Assembly: GCF_009910675.1 (NCBI RefSeq) | Contig: NZ_RSEJ01000004.1 | Location: 62,001-126,000 of the forward strand | Direction of reading: 5' to 3' | DNA: 64,000 nucleotides | Origin: Photobacterium alginatilyticum | GTDB lineage: Bacteria > Pseudomonadota > Gammaproteobacteria > Enterobacterales > Vibrionaceae | Shown: one piece after another, positions 34,258 through 42,810 of the stretch | Numbering within the stretch: position 1 is the first letter of the stretch | Layout: each line of letters opens with the position of its first letter | Notes under the pieces: model-generated | Database searches by the model: none | Told to the model about the DNA's origin: nothing | Seen by the model: the letters and a program-made list of their open reading frames with translations, nothing else | Translations under genes and position numbers: made by a program

Positions 34258-35157
34258 ATGTTAGAAAAATCAGAAAACCTGTGCAGATCTGTCATACCTA
34301 TGCCTGAGCCCAAGTCGAGTTGGCAGGATGAGGTGTATCTGGCGGATGCTTGCAAAGAGCGGTTTTTGACTCAGTCCGAGCTGCCTGAATTGGCTGAAAA
34401 TCAGTTTTTTATGGCGGGGCTTGCTGAGTTGTCTGAAGGCTATCATGTAGAGCGGGTAGGAACGTCGATACATACGTTGCTGTTGACGCTCGAGGGGCGG
34501 GGACGATTAATCACTGAAAATGCTGTTATGGAAATAGAAGCGAATACCCTGACGGTGTTGCCTGCCAACCTTCCTTTTCGCTTTGAGTTGGCCCAGCCTG
34601 ACGCAAATTGGAAGATGGCCTGGCTGCTATTGCAGAGTACTGAAAAATGGCAGCCTTTGATTGAAGGTGGCCAAAGAGTCGAGCCGTCGTATCTCTGCGA
34701 GCAGATATGGTCCTTAATGAGTTTGTTTCACTCCGAGATTGGTGGTCGTTCCAGCTTTCGGAAGCTATTTGCCAGCGAACTGTCGAGGCTCCTTTTGGGA
34801 TCCTCGGCATCAAACGCCCCTTCAAATTCCGTACTGAGAGTGCAAAGTGTTTTTAACGAGGTGGAGTCTCAGCTTCATCATCCATGGACGGTGAAGGGGA
34901 TTGCCGAGCAAAGCTATATCAGCGTCGAGCAGCTAAACCGGATTTGTAAACAGCTCTATGGGTGTTCGACCCAGCAAAGGCTGATTGCACTGAGAATGGA
35001 AAAAGCGACGGACTTGCTTCACTATGAAAGCTGGTCGGTTGGTATGATTGCTCTGCGTTTGGGGTATCCGGATCCTTACAACTTTACTCACCGGTTTCGC
35101 CAGTATCATGGCTGCTCGCCAAGGGAATATCGTAAGCGTGTGATGTCTGGAAGGTAG
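34258..35157 (+). CDS. AraC-family regulator divergent from MATE pump
   Basis: The 299-residue product has an N-terminal arm/cupin domain (~45-130, HTLLLTLEGRGRLITENAVMEIEANTLTVLPANLPF) and a C-terminal AraC DNA-binding domain (~205-295: WTVKGIAEQSYISVEQLNRICKQ, VGMIALRLGYPDPYNFTHRF, GCSPREYRK). The ATG at 34258 is preferred; the frame opens at 34207. The 53-base divergent gap to the MATE gene implies a shared operator. The arrangement suggests ligand-induced efflux, perhaps of a sugar- or antibiotic-like compound. Confidence 0.87.
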   Translation: MLEKSENLCRSVIPMPEPKSSWQDEVYLADACKERFLTQSELPELAENQFFMAGLAELSEGYHVERVGTSIHTLLLTLEGRGRLITENAVMEIEANTLTVLPANLPFRFELAQPDANWKMAWLLLQSTEKWQPLIEGGQRVEPSYLCEQIWSLMSLFHSEIGGRSSFRKLFASELSRLLLGSSASNAPSNSVLRVQSVFNEVESQLHHPWTVKGIAEQSYISVEQLNRICKQLYGCSTQQRLIALRMEKATDLLHYESWSVGMIALRLGYPDPYNFTHRFRQYHGCSPREYRKRVMSGR

Positions 35158-35162
35158 TTGTT

Positions 35163-35196
35163 CTAAAGGCCAGAAGTGTTTTGTTCTGACCTTTAG
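35163..35196. terminator. Shared hairpin terminator (AraC / RRM genes)
   Basis: Arms 35163-35175 and 35184-35196 pair over 13 positions with a single mismatch. The T runs are short. It lies between convergent genes. Confidence 0.55.
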
Positions 35197-35222
35197 CCCT
35201 TCAGCATGGTTAAGCGTGAAGG

Positions 35223-35459
35223 TTACTCTGCGGCTTTCACGCGAACTTTGCTTTTCGCGATTTTTGTACCGTTTAGAGAGGAAATTGCCGTGGCGGCTTC
35301 GTCAATGTCTGGCATTTCAACAAAACCAAAACCTTTAGACTTACCTGTTTCCTGATCTAGCACTAGGTTGCAAGACTCTACGACGCCGTGCTCTGCAAAC
35401 AACGCTTTAAGTTCATCTTCAGTGGTAGTGCGGGCAAGGTTTCTTACTAGTAGTTTCAT
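35223..35459 (-). CDS. RRM-domain RNA-binding protein
   Basis: The 78-residue single RRM protein has RNP2 KLLVRNLAR and RNP1 SKGFGFVEM with intervening DELKALFAEHGVVESCNLVLDQETGK. This small glycine-poor class is common in Vibrio, Shewanella and cyanobacteria, often cold-induced, and binds single-stranded RNA. The ATG at 35459 begins the domain directly; the longer frame (35519) adds only a hydrophobic, unrelated stretch. The ribosome site is weak. Confidence 0.92.
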   Translation of the reverse strand: MKLLVRNLARTTTEDELKALFAEHGVVESCNLVLDQETGKSKGFGFVEMPDIDEAATAISSLNGTKIAKSKVRVKAAE

Positions 35460-35601
35460 GGGGAGCCATTTGAAAAATTGGTGAAGTAGAATTATCACAG
35501 ATATAGTTGGCGAAACCAAGCAGAGGTCGTTATGGTGTTGTTTTATGCCTACAAAATACGCGCTTTGGTGAACGGTTGAAATGGTGTCGAAAGAATCAAA
35601 T

Positions 35602-35626
35602 AAAAAGCCAGCGATTAAACTGGCTT
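35602..35626 (-). terminator. Intrinsic terminator of the acidic hypothetical gene
   Basis: Minus-strand stem AAGCCAG/CTGGCTT with an 8-base loop is followed by a T run (complement of 35602-35606). Confidence 0.8.
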
Positions 35627-35649
35627 ATTTTCAATGGTAGAAGAGCGTT

Positions 35650-36000
35650 TTATGTTCTCTTCGGCTGCTGGTAGGTACGGCCGGCAGCTTGGTAGACATC
35701 TTTTTGTTTGATGTCGAACATATCGAAGAAGAACCAAGCGACAAATTTAATCACGTCATCGCCGTCATTCATGATCCACTCGGCGTATTCCTGTTCTTCG
35801 CCTTCATCGTTTTCTTGCATCGAGACGTGGTAGATGCGTTTTTCTCCCTCGATCTCGGCAAGCTTGAACTGACCTGCCAGCGAAGCTGCCGCTTCCGCAA
35901 TTTCCTGTTCTTCACTTGCTTTTAGTGCCTCGAGGACCTGAGGTAGGTTCTCTTTCTCGCACAGTGCTTTCACTAGGGTTTCAAATTGATCTTGTTGCAT
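35650..36000 (-). CDS. Acidic hypothetical protein, 116 residues
   Basis: This soluble, Glu/Asp-rich protein starts MQQDQFETLVKALCEKENL and has a helical N-terminal half (EEQEIAEAAASLAGQF) and a beta part with YHVSMQENDEGEEQEYAEWI and FVAWFFFDMFD. No signal peptide is present. Comparable short proteins occur in Vibrionaceae without assigned function. It is monocistronic with a clear terminator. The 224-base gap upstream (36001-36224) holds nothing recognised. Confidence 0.65.
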   Translation of the reverse strand: MQQDQFETLVKALCEKENLPQVLEALKASEEQEIAEAAASLAGQFKLAEIEGEKRIYHVSMQENDEGEEQEYAEWIMNDGDDVIKFVAWFFFDMFDIKQKDVYQAAGRTYQQPKRT

Positions 36001-36224
36001 TTTTCTCTGCCAGTAGTTTTAACTGCGCTATTGTAGCAGCGTGCGGCACGTTAGTTAAAACAGCTTTTATATGTTTTTCACACAAGGAGACATTGAGTTA
36101 CATAGCAATTTGTTTTAATGCTCCCATTTCTTCTGTTATTGCCCACTAAGATGGTGATGATTTCATATTATTAAATATCGAATAAATGTTGTTTGTATAA
36201 TGAGTTAAAGGAAGGATATAAAGA

Positions 36225-36644
36225 ATGAAGGGAGCGGGTGGAACATCCGGCGGTGTAGGCTTCTTTTTCATCGGTTTGGTTATGATGTGCGGTGGATTTT
36301 ATCTGTTATTGAATGCAATTTCTGTCACATCGAGCTTTGCGCTGGGTACTCGGTTATATGGATTTTCAGTATTGGGGTCTAATTTTTCTGTGACAGGTGG
36401 AATGGTGATGATTCCCTTTATGTTTGGTATCGGTTTTCTCTTTTTTAATAGTAAGAATGTTCTTGGATGGTTGTTGACAGTTGGTGCCTTAACAGCATTG
36501 ATATTTGGTGTTGTTTCAAGTATTCGTTTTAGCTTTAAGGCTATGACTGCCTTTGAATTAACTGCAATACTGGTACTGGCTTTTGGGGGGCTGGGTTTGT
36601 TTTTACGTTCATTAAAAACTGTTGATAATAGATACCCAGATTAG
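36225..36644 (+). CDS. Four-helix hypothetical membrane protein
   Basis: The 139-residue product begins with a glycine-rich turn (MKGAGGTSGGVGFFF) and has helices at ~10-30, ~60-78, ~82-100 and ~108-128. AAGGAAGG precedes the ATG. No family is recognised. The coding sequence is AT-rich compared with its neighbours. It is followed after 24 bases by a very short frame with a strong ribosome site. Confidence 0.62.
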   Translation: MKGAGGTSGGVGFFFIGLVMMCGGFYLLLNAISVTSSFALGTRLYGFSVLGSNFSVTGGMVMIPFMFGIGFLFFNSKNVLGWLLTVGALTALIFGVVSSIRFSFKAMTAFELTAILVLAFGGLGLFLRSLKTVDNRYPD

Positions 36645-36668
36645 CCAAAGTATTAACAAGGAGGTTTT

Positions 36669-36725
36669 ATGTTTCCATTGGATATATGGATTGCCGTTTG
36701 TACGGGCATTCATTCCGCAGTTTGA
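36669..36725 (+). CDS. 18-codon frame with strong ribosome site (leader or LysE stub)
   Basis: AAGGAGG (36657-36663) stands five bases before the ATG. The frame reads MFPLDIWIAVCTGIHSAV and stops. It could be a small membrane peptide, a leader, or the truncated 5' end of a LysE/RhtB gene, whose N-termini look similar (M.PL..W.A...). An intact LysE-type gene lies 0.85 kb downstream. It lies just before a 12-bp hairpin (36758-36791). Expression is unproven. Confidence 0.35.
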   Translation: MFPLDIWIAVCTGIHSAV

Positions 36726-36757
36726 TCATACAGCAACCTTGATTCCAGCTGAGAGTA

Positions 36758-36791
36758 AAGAACTACCGAGGCTACTTTGTCGGTAGTTCTT
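36758..36791. terminator. 12-bp hairpin, candidate bidirectional terminator
   Basis: AAGAACTACCGA (36758-36769) pairs exactly with TCGGTAGTTCTT (36780-36791). It lies 27 bases beyond the leftward CCGSCS gene stop. Confidence 0.6.
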
Positions 36792-36817
36792 ATCGATTCA
36801 GGGGTGACCCTATTGCT

Positions 36818-36979
36818 TTATTGTGAGCAAGAACCGCAGCAGAAGCCAGGCTCACCGTGTTTGCCTTTCTTTTCTTTGTCTTCATTCTCTGGCTGTGCCT
36901 GTTCTGCCGTTTGCTCCTGGCCTACTTTTGTTTGCTCGTCATCTGTTTTTTTAAAGAATTTCTTGAATGAAATAGTCAT
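36818..36979 (-). CDS. Small CCGSCS-motif protein
   Basis: The 53-residue protein is MTISFKKFFKKTDDEQ..., with an acidic Gln/Glu-rich middle and the C-terminus GEPGFCCGSCSQ. The closing CCGSCS motif is that of a small protein family known from Shewanella and Vibrio; it suggests metal binding or a modified C-terminus, but the function is not established. The reading frame is complete, though the ribosome site (GAGACGG) is weak. It is divergent from the ACT-domain gene across a region with a 16-base palindrome. Confidence 0.72.
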   Translation of the reverse strand: MTISFKKFFKKTDDEQTKVGQEQTAEQAQPENEDKEKKGKHGEPGFCCGSCSQ

Positions 36980-37065
36980 GCTACCGTCTCTGAATATTAA
37001 GTTGTATTTTCAATGCATGTTAATATTCCTGACTGTTTTAGTCAACTATGACGGCGGAGATTATG

Positions 37066-37081
37066 ATGTGACATGTCACAT
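37066..37081. promoter_or_regulatory. 16-base perfect palindrome, candidate operator
   Basis: ATGTGACATGTCACAT is perfectly symmetric. TGTGA and TCACA are CRP half-sites but with 4 bases between them instead of 6. Its centre lies ~58 bases before the inferred start of the ACT-gene transcript. Confidence 0.6.
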
Positions 37082-37095
37082 AATGACTGAGCAAG

Positions 37096-37125
37096 GTGAC
37101 AGTATCGACTCTTCGATGCTATAAA
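37096..37125 (+). promoter_or_regulatory. Sigma-70-like promoter of the ACT-domain gene
   Basis: GTGACA (37096-37101), 18 bases, then TATAAA (37120-37125). It is positioned 38 bases before the ATG at 37163. Confidence 0.5.
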
Positions 37126-37162
37126 TTCTGGTCTTGGTATGAGTTTACCTAAGGAGTGCATT

Positions 37163-37555
37163 ATGTCAGGAATTACCGATCTCGACGTTCTATTGCAGAA
37201 CATGGAACCTCAAATTCGTGAGGGCGAGTTTGTCTTCTGCACGGACAAGTCGCAAGACTATGAACTGGTTGCGAGGCTAAAACCCATAGCAAGTTTTTTG
37301 GAAGACGAAGGTATGACGCTGGTGCTGGAGAAGCATGTTGCACAGCAGCATGGCTACCAGTTTGATTCCGTGTTTAAAGCTATAACGTTGACTGTCCATT
37401 CAAGTCTGGATGCGGTTGGTTTGACGGCAGCTGTGGCAAATAAGCTGGCAGATAACGGGATCAGTGCAAACGTGATTGCAGCGTATTATCATGACCATGT
37501 TTTTGTTCAGTCGGACAAAGCAGAGCAGGCTGTTGCGGCTCTGAAAGAGTTTTAA
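37163..37555 (+). CDS. ACT-domain protein (double ACT-like)
   Basis: From the ATG at 37163 (AAGGAG 9 bases upstream) the protein is 130 residues: MSGITDLDVLLQNMEPQIREGEFVFCT... then KAITLTVHSSLDAVGLTAAVANKLADNGISANVIAAYYHDHVFV, a clear ACT fold for small-molecule (usually amino acid) binding. This two-part ACT family is widespread as stand-alone proteins. It is followed after 17 bases by a LysE-type amino-acid exporter, so the two may form an amino-acid homeostasis unit. Confidence 0.87.
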   Translation: MSGITDLDVLLQNMEPQIREGEFVFCTDKSQDYELVARLKPIASFLEDEGMTLVLEKHVAQQHGYQFDSVFKAITLTVHSSLDAVGLTAAVANKLADNGISANVIAAYYHDHVFVQSDKAEQAVAALKEF

Positions 37556-37572
37556 ATAAGGAATCCCCATTA

Positions 37573-38208
37573 ATGGATATGCACACTATTTTGCTATTTG
37601 CCCTTGCGTCATTGACGCTGAACCTGATACCCGGTCCGGATGTTATCTATATCGTCTCCAATACGATGAAAGGGAAGGCTTCAGCAGGTACGCAAGCAGC
37701 TCTCGGGCTTGGCGTTGGTTACATGTTCCATACTTTTGCCGCCGTCTTTGGCCTATCGGCGCTTATCTTAAGCTCTGCATATGCATTCCTGTTGGTGAAA
37801 TACCTTGGGGCGGCCTACTTGCTGTATTTGGGGATATCGTCGCTAAGAAACTTCATGAAGGGAGAGTCCAAACTGACCTTACCTGATCAGAAACCTGAGA
37901 CGACAAACGTGTTCAGACAAGGTGTGATCGTCAGTGTACTTAACCCGAAAGTTGCGATGTTCTTCCTATCATTTTTACCTCAGTTTATTGATACATCGTT
38001 ATCTTCATCTGCAACCCAGCAGCTATTGGTTCTTGGTTTGTTATTCTGTGGATTGGCAACATTGTGTAACTCAGCTTACGCGATGTTGGGCTCCTGGATT
38101 GTAAATAGTGCCAAGGCATCACGTTTCAGCCGTATTATCGAGGGTGTATCCGGTCTTCTGTTGATCGGGCTGGCCGCCAAAATTGCTTTTGGCAATAATC
38201 GAGTGTGA
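37573..38208 (+). CDS. LysE/RhtB-family amino-acid exporter
   Basis: The 211-residue inner-membrane protein has six hydrophobic segments. It shows the family signature NLIPGPDVIYIVSNTMKGKASAG near the N-terminus, KYLGAAYLLYLGI, and GVIVSVLNPKVAMFFLSFLPQFI. It exports amino acids (homoserine/threonine, leucine or lysine types); substrate unknown. It is co-oriented with the ACT-domain gene 17 bases upstream and is followed by a hairpin. Confidence 0.92.
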   Translation: MDMHTILLFALASLTLNLIPGPDVIYIVSNTMKGKASAGTQAALGLGVGYMFHTFAAVFGLSALILSSAYAFLLVKYLGAAYLLYLGISSLRNFMKGESKLTLPDQKPETTNVFRQGVIVSVLNPKVAMFFLSFLPQFIDTSLSSSATQQLLVLGLLFCGLATLCNSAYAMLGSWIVNSAKASRFSRIIEGVSGLLLIGLAAKIAFGNNRV

Positions 38209-38231
38209 TCAGATAACAATTTTCAGAAATG

Positions 38232-38256
38232 AGGCGGCTATCACAAGTCGCCTTTT
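38232..38256 (+). terminator. Weak intrinsic terminator after LysE gene
   Basis: Arms AGGCGGC and GTCGCCT pair with one G-T wobble, followed by TTTT. Confidence 0.5.
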
Positions 38257-38519
38257 ATCGTTTTTTAAGCTCTATATATTTGATCTTGCTAACACATTGT
38301 TCTCCCGTTAACTGCTAGCGCAGCGGGAGAAATATGCCTTACCTCTCATTTTGTTTGCTTGCTATTCGGGTATTTGTGCCTGTCCGGAACTCGGTATCAG
38401 CCCTGTCATCTACTCCCCCTGATCTACGCCGTTAAAAAGCGCTTAAGGGATGGTCTCCGAGCGTTGTGACTCATTGATAATCGCTATGTACCTTACAAAT
38501 AAAAATCAAGGAGATCACT
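38257..38519 (+). other. Upstream region of amylase gene with nested inverted repeat
   Basis: TTCTCCCG (38300-38307) pairs with CGGGAGAA (38324-38331), with CTGC/GCAG inside. Short MalT-like G-rich elements occur on both strands (around 38411 and 38447) but match the consensus poorly. No gene is seen here. Confidence 0.4.
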
Positions 38520-40541
38520 GTGATAACAAGGAACATGAAATCTTGCCTTGCGCTGGCCATCGCCGCGACACTTTCTGCGTGTGGCAGTTCCGGCTCTTTA
38601 CCTGCGTCTGAAACACCTGTTTATGCTTGTGATGCTACAACAGCAACCAAAGCTGATGATTTGCGTATTTATCAGGTCATGGTCGAGAGCTTTGTTAATG
38701 GTGATGACACCATTGGTCACGGTACGGGTTACGGTACCAGCCATCATAAAGGTGATCTGCAGGGTATTATCGACTCGCTGGATTACATTGACTCTCTGGG
38801 CGTGAATGCAATTTGGCTGACACCGATTTTTGAGTCGATTCCGGTTGAAGGGCAAGATCACTGGGCTGACCGTCTGGACGCGACAGGTTATTTCACCAGT
38901 AACTACTTTGCTATTGACCCTCGTTTCGGCACGATGGAAAAAGCGCGTGAGCTTGTGAACAAGGCACATGAGAAGGGGCTTTACGTCTTCTTTGACGGTG
39001 TCTTTGGTCACCATAAAGGCAATGTTGTTCCATCTCCTGAAGGACGTTTACCACACGGTGAACACAATCCTGTGAGCTACCCGGAAAGTCTCGCTTTCTA
39101 TCAGGAAGTCGCGACCTATTGGGTTAAAGAGCTGAAGATTGATGGCTGGCGCCTGGATCAGGCCTATCAGGTGCCGACAGATGCGTGGAAAGAAATCCGC
39201 AAGAGTGTCGATGAAGCTTCGAAGTCAGTAACCTACACCAATGACAAAGGTGAAACCGTTAATCCGCTCGGTTACATGGTGGCTGAAATCTGGAACAACC
39301 AGAATTACATCAATGACACGGGCTATGGTAAGCAGGACGATCCGGCATTGTGCTCGGCATTTGATTTCCCAGTTCGTTATCGCGTGGTCGAAACCTTCGC
39401 CGTGAATGAAAATAGCGTCGGTGGCAAAGGCGGTGAGTGGCTGGCTGAAGGTATGGACTTGCACAAGTTGTACCCGGATCATGCCAAACCAAACCTGATG
39501 CTGGGCAACCATGATTTGGTTAGACTGGGTGATTTGCTGCAACGCGGTAATATAGCCTCTCCGGAAGATGCGGAGTACTGGTCACGCCATAAAGCGGCAT
39601 TGTCATTCCAGGCTGCTTATACCGGCCCGATCACCTTGTATTATGGTGAAGAAATTGGTGATCAACTTGATGGTTATGCCGCTAAGAATGCCGGTGACAA
39701 CTGTGCTATTAAAGGCTTGTGTGATGACCATGTAGCCCGTACCAGTGCCAAAATTGATGGCGTGACGGCGTCACTTAAAGGGCGCGAGGCGGAGCTGCGA
39801 GACTATGTCGCCAAGTTGATGACGATGCGTGATAACCATCCTGCGCTATCTAGCGGTAAGCGTACCAATGTAATGGCAACTGATGCTGTGTATGTTGACC
39901 ATAAGCAGGCAGAAAATGAAGCCTTGCTTTACATGGTGAGCACCTCATCGCGAGCAGATATCATTCCTCTGGACGGTGCGGATGTCGGTTCTGATGGCGT
40001 GTTGGTTGACTTGATGTCTGGCGACCGCTTCAAGATGCAAGATGGCAAGTACTATATTCCTTTAACGGCATTTGAAGCTCGTTTCCTATCTATCGAGACA
40101 CCGTCTGCTGCCGGTGTAAAGGTGAAGGCTGCAGCGGCCGTGTCACTGGCGGGTGAAGGCTTTATGGCGCAGTGTGACAATCCAACAGTGGAAGAGGCTG
40201 GGCCGATTGGCGAAACGCTTTACGTTGTCGGTGATTTCTCTGACTCGGGATGGAAACACAAGCCGAAGCGTGCCTTCCAGTACAAGGGTAGCAATGTCTA
40301 TCAGGTTGTTAAGGAAGAGAAAGCTGGCGCGTTTCGTATGCAGTATGCAAGCCGAGACTGGACACCGCAGTTTACTGCCGACGGTCTTAGCCTGAAAGCT
40401 GGCGAGAAAGGCGTACTGGCTCGTGGTGGCTATGGCAAGGACACGGCAGTGACGATCCCTGAAGCCGGACGTTATGTCTGGAGCCTTGAATTCAGCTCAG
40501 ACGGTCAGCCTCAGCAAATTATGGTCTCTAAGTGCCCATAA
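38520..40541 (+). CDS. GH13 alpha-amylase-family lipoprotein
   Basis: The 673-residue lipoprotein starts at GTG six bases after AAGGAG; lipobox LSAC (Cys21). The GH13 barrel has YQVMVESFVNGD, region I DGVFGHH, region II GWRLDQAY (nucleophile Asp213), region III AEIWN (acid/base Glu256) and region IV LGNHDL (His331, Asp332). The C-terminal ~120 residues (GETLYVVGDFSDSGW...) look like a starch-binding or pullulanase-associated beta domain. It acts on alpha-glucans at the envelope or cell surface. No mal transport gene is adjacent. A strong terminator follows. Confidence 0.92.
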   Translation: MITRNMKSCLALAIAATLSACGSSGSLPASETPVYACDATTATKADDLRIYQVMVESFVNGDDTIGHGTGYGTSHHKGDLQGIIDSLDYIDSLGVNAIWLTPIFESIPVEGQDHWADRLDATGYFTSNYFAIDPRFGTMEKARELVNKAHEKGLYVFFDGVFGHHKGNVVPSPEGRLPHGEHNPVSYPESLAFYQEVATYWVKELKIDGWRLDQAYQVPTDAWKEIRKSVDEASKSVTYTNDKGETVNPLGYMVAEIWNNQNYINDTGYGKQDDPALCSAFDFPVRYRVVETFAVNENSVGGKGGEWLAEGMDLHKLYPDHAKPNLMLGNHDLVRLGDLLQRGNIASPEDAEYWSRHKAALSFQAAYTGPITLYYGEEIGDQLDGYAAKNAGDNCAIKGLCDDHVARTSAKIDGVTASLKGREAELRDYVAKLMTMRDNHPALSSGKRTNVMATDAVYVDHKQAENEALLYMVSTSSRADIIPLDGADVGSDGVLVDLMSGDRFKMQDGKYYIPLTAFEARFLSIETPSAAGVKVKAAAAVSLAGEGFMAQCDNPTVEEAGPIGETLYVVGDFSDSGWKHKPKRAFQYKGSNVYQVVKEEKAGAFRMQYASRDWTPQFTADGLSLKAGEKGVLARGGYGKDTAVTIPEAGRYVWSLEFSSDGQPQQIMVSKCP

Positions 40542-40563
40542 TAATAAGCAACTGACAGTTACT

Positions 40564-40589
40564 AAGGGAGCCTGATGGCTCCCTTTTTT
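40564..40589 (+). terminator. Intrinsic terminator after amylase gene
   Basis: Stem AAGGGAGCC/GGCTCCCTT with a 4-base loop and six or more T. Confidence 0.93.
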
Positions 40590-40643
40590 GATAGTATTAT
40601 TAGTACATTAGTTTAGACAAACTTCAGAAAGATAGAGGCAGTC

Positions 40644-40982
40644 ATGGCGACAGAACATGAAAATATACAGCAATATTGCATGGTGATGACCACGTTTTCT
40701 GATGAGGTTATCGGGAAGAAAATCATTCACTCGCTCATTGAGAAGCGTCTGGCCGCTTGTGTTCAGGTACAGTCGATCGAAAGTTATTACCACTGGAAGG
40801 GGGAAGTCAATCAAGATCAGGAAAAGCTAGTGATGATCAAGACAACGACGGCACTTTACTCAGAGGTAGAGGCTGAGATACTGGCTAACCATGACTACGA
40901 GACACCTGAAATCATCCAGTTACCTATTTCGGCAGGATTAGCGGATTACCTGAGCTGGATCCGTTCGGAGTGCAAGGACTAG
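40644..40982 (+). CDS. cutA: CutA-family divalent-cation tolerance protein
   Basis: The 112-residue protein has the CutA1 ferredoxin-like fold motifs: CMVMTTFSDE, KIIHSLIEKRLAACVQVQ, YYHWKGEVNQDQEKLVMIKT, ETPEIIQLPI and the terminal YLSWI. It forms a compact trimer; copper-tolerance roles have been reported in E. coli. A GAGGC site precedes the ATG. Unlike in enterics, no dsbD neighbour is present. It is convergent with the ETF-QO gene, with 38 bases between the stops. Confidence 0.94.
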   Translation: MATEHENIQQYCMVMTTFSDEVIGKKIIHSLIEKRLAACVQVQSIESYYHWKGEVNQDQEKLVMIKTTTALYSEVEAEILANHDYETPEIIQLPISAGLADYLSWIRSECKD

Positions 40983-41020
40983 GCACGTGCTTCACTTTGT
41001 TCTCAAGCTGTCTCCGGGTA

Positions 41021-42667
41021 TTACATGTTCGGATAATTTGGCCCGCCGCCACCTTCGGGAGTGACCCAGGAAATATTCTGTGAAGGGTCTTTAATGTCGC
41101 AAGTTTTACAGTGAACGCAATTGGCGGCATTAATCTGGAATTTAGGGGCACCGTTACTCGTCACAATCTCATACACGCCCGCCGGACAATAGCGCTGACT
41201 AGGCTCATCGTAGAGGGATAGGTGAGTTGTCGTGGGAAGGGCAGGATCCTTGAGTTTAAGATGGCAAGGCTGGTTTTCTTCGTGCTGTGTTGCTGACAGG
41301 TAAACCGAAGACGGCTTATCGAAACTGAAGATACCGTCTGGTTTGGGGTAATTAATGGGTGTGCATTGATCTTTTGGACGAAGACATTCGTGATCAGCTT
41401 TTTCATCCGTAACTGTCCAGGAAAAACGATGCTTGAGCCAGTTATGTTCAACTGTTGCAAGTGCACCACCGATTAGATTGCCAAATTTATGGATTTGCGC
41501 ACCAAAGTTTCGTGATTCATACAGCTCTTGATACAGCCACGATTCACCAAACAAACGCTCATAGCCCGGTATGGTTTGATGCAGCCCCTGGTTGATTTCG
41601 GCAAAAACGGCTTCGGCAGCCAGCATTCCGGACTTCATGGCAGTGTGACTGCCTTTTATTTTGGCAAAGTTGAGCGTACCGGCATCGCAGCCAACCAGTA
41701 CGCCACCGGGAAACTGTTGTCGTGGCAGAGAAGATAGTCCGCCCTTGGTAATTGCCCGTGCGCCATAGGCGATTCGGTTTCCGCCTTTTAGGTAACGGCT
41801 GAATAACGGGTGATGCTTCATTCGCTGAAATTCATCAAACGGGCTGAGATACGGATTGTGATAATTCAAATCGACGATCAACCCAATGGCGACCTGATTG
41901 TCTTCAAGGTGATAGAGAAAACTGCCGCCGGTGGTATCAGACTGGCTTAATGGCCAACCGACACCGTGGATAACCAGTCCCGGCTGATGAAGTTCCGGTG
42001 GGACTTCCCACAGTTCTTTGATACCCAGCGCATAATGCTGAGTCTGTTTGTCGTAATCCAATTGGAAATTGCTGATCAGCTGCTTGCCCAGATGGCCACG
42101 GGCTCCTTCGGCAAAAATGGTATATCTGGCCTTGAGCTCTATGCCGGGTTCAAAGGTTGATTTCTTCTCTCCGTTTTTATCCAGCCCCATATCGGATGTG
42201 ACGATACCGGCAACGGCACCTTGTTTGTCGTAGAGAATGTCAGCGGCTGCAAATCCGGGGAAGATTTCAACACCGGCTTTTTCGGCTTGCTGTGCCAGCC
42301 AGCGACAGAAGTTGGCCAGACTGATGACGAAGTTACCGTCATTCAACATTGGCTTGGGCGTAAGGTTCTCAGCAACGTTTAGATAGTTACTCTGGTTGGT
42401 AAGCAGGCAAAAGTGATCTTCGGATACGGCGGTATGAAGTGGGGCATTGAGCCGCTCCCAGTCAGGGAAAAGCTCATCAAGGGCTTTGTGTTCGAAGATG
42501 GCACCAGACAAAATATGTGCTCCGACTTCGGCTCCTTTCTCGACCACACAGACAGACAATGATTGATTCTGCTCTTCTGCCAGTTGCATGATCCGACAGG
42601 CTGCAGATAAACCTGCAGGGCCAGCACCAACGATGACAATATCGAACTCCATGCATTCTCTTTCCAT
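41021..42667 (-). CDS. Electron transfer flavoprotein-ubiquinone oxidoreductase
   Basis: The 548-residue ETF-QO passes electrons from reduced ETF to ubiquinone. It has the FAD dinucleotide motif DIVIVGAGPAGLSAA at the N-terminus, KGAEVGAHILSG, a quinone-domain region (SWTVTDEKADHECLRP), and a C-terminal 4Fe-4S ligand set INAANCVHCKTCDIKDP. AGGAAGG precedes the ATG at 42667. It is divergent from etfBA with 143 bases between, so all three are probably co-regulated for fatty-acid or amino-acid oxidation. Confidence 0.96.
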   Translation of the reverse strand: MERECMEFDIVIVGAGPAGLSAACRIMQLAEEQNQSLSVCVVEKGAEVGAHILSGAIFEHKALDELFPDWERLNAPLHTAVSEDHFCLLTNQSNYLNVAENLTPKPMLNDGNFVISLANFCRWLAQQAEKAGVEIFPGFAAADILYDKQGAVAGIVTSDMGLDKNGEKKSTFEPGIELKARYTIFAEGARGHLGKQLISNFQLDYDKQTQHYALGIKELWEVPPELHQPGLVIHGVGWPLSQSDTTGGSFLYHLEDNQVAIGLIVDLNYHNPYLSPFDEFQRMKHHPLFSRYLKGGNRIAYGARAITKGGLSSLPRQQFPGGVLVGCDAGTLNFAKIKGSHTAMKSGMLAAEAVFAEINQGLHQTIPGYERLFGESWLYQELYESRNFGAQIHKFGNLIGGALATVEHNWLKHRFSWTVTDEKADHECLRPKDQCTPINYPKPDGIFSFDKPSSVYLSATQHEENQPCHLKLKDPALPTTTHLSLYDEPSQRYCPAGVYEIVTSNGAPKFQINAANCVHCKTCDIKDPSQNISWVTPEGGGGPNYPNM

Positions 42668-42810
42668 GCGTACCTTCCTGAAACTGCCAGCACAATCGCA
42701 TTTGTTACAGGTAAATATAGTCCAGTTGACGTAAACGTAAATTCAACTAGGCTCAAAGTGTACTTGGCCAAGTTCATAATTTTTTCTGACTATTTGAAAA
42801 GGAAAGCATT

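Noticed and set aside
37066..37081. CRP site before the ACT-domain gene
   Set aside because: The half-sites TGTGA/TCACA are separated by 4, not 6 bases, so a standard CRP site is unlikely.
36777..37124. 115-codon plus-strand frame across the CCGSCS gene
   Set aside because: It is antisense to the complete 53-codon minus-strand CCGSCS gene, whose motif is recognised.
38401..38460. MalT boxes upstream of the amylase gene
   Set aside because: Best matches to GGGGAKGAGG are only about 7 of 10; not convincing.
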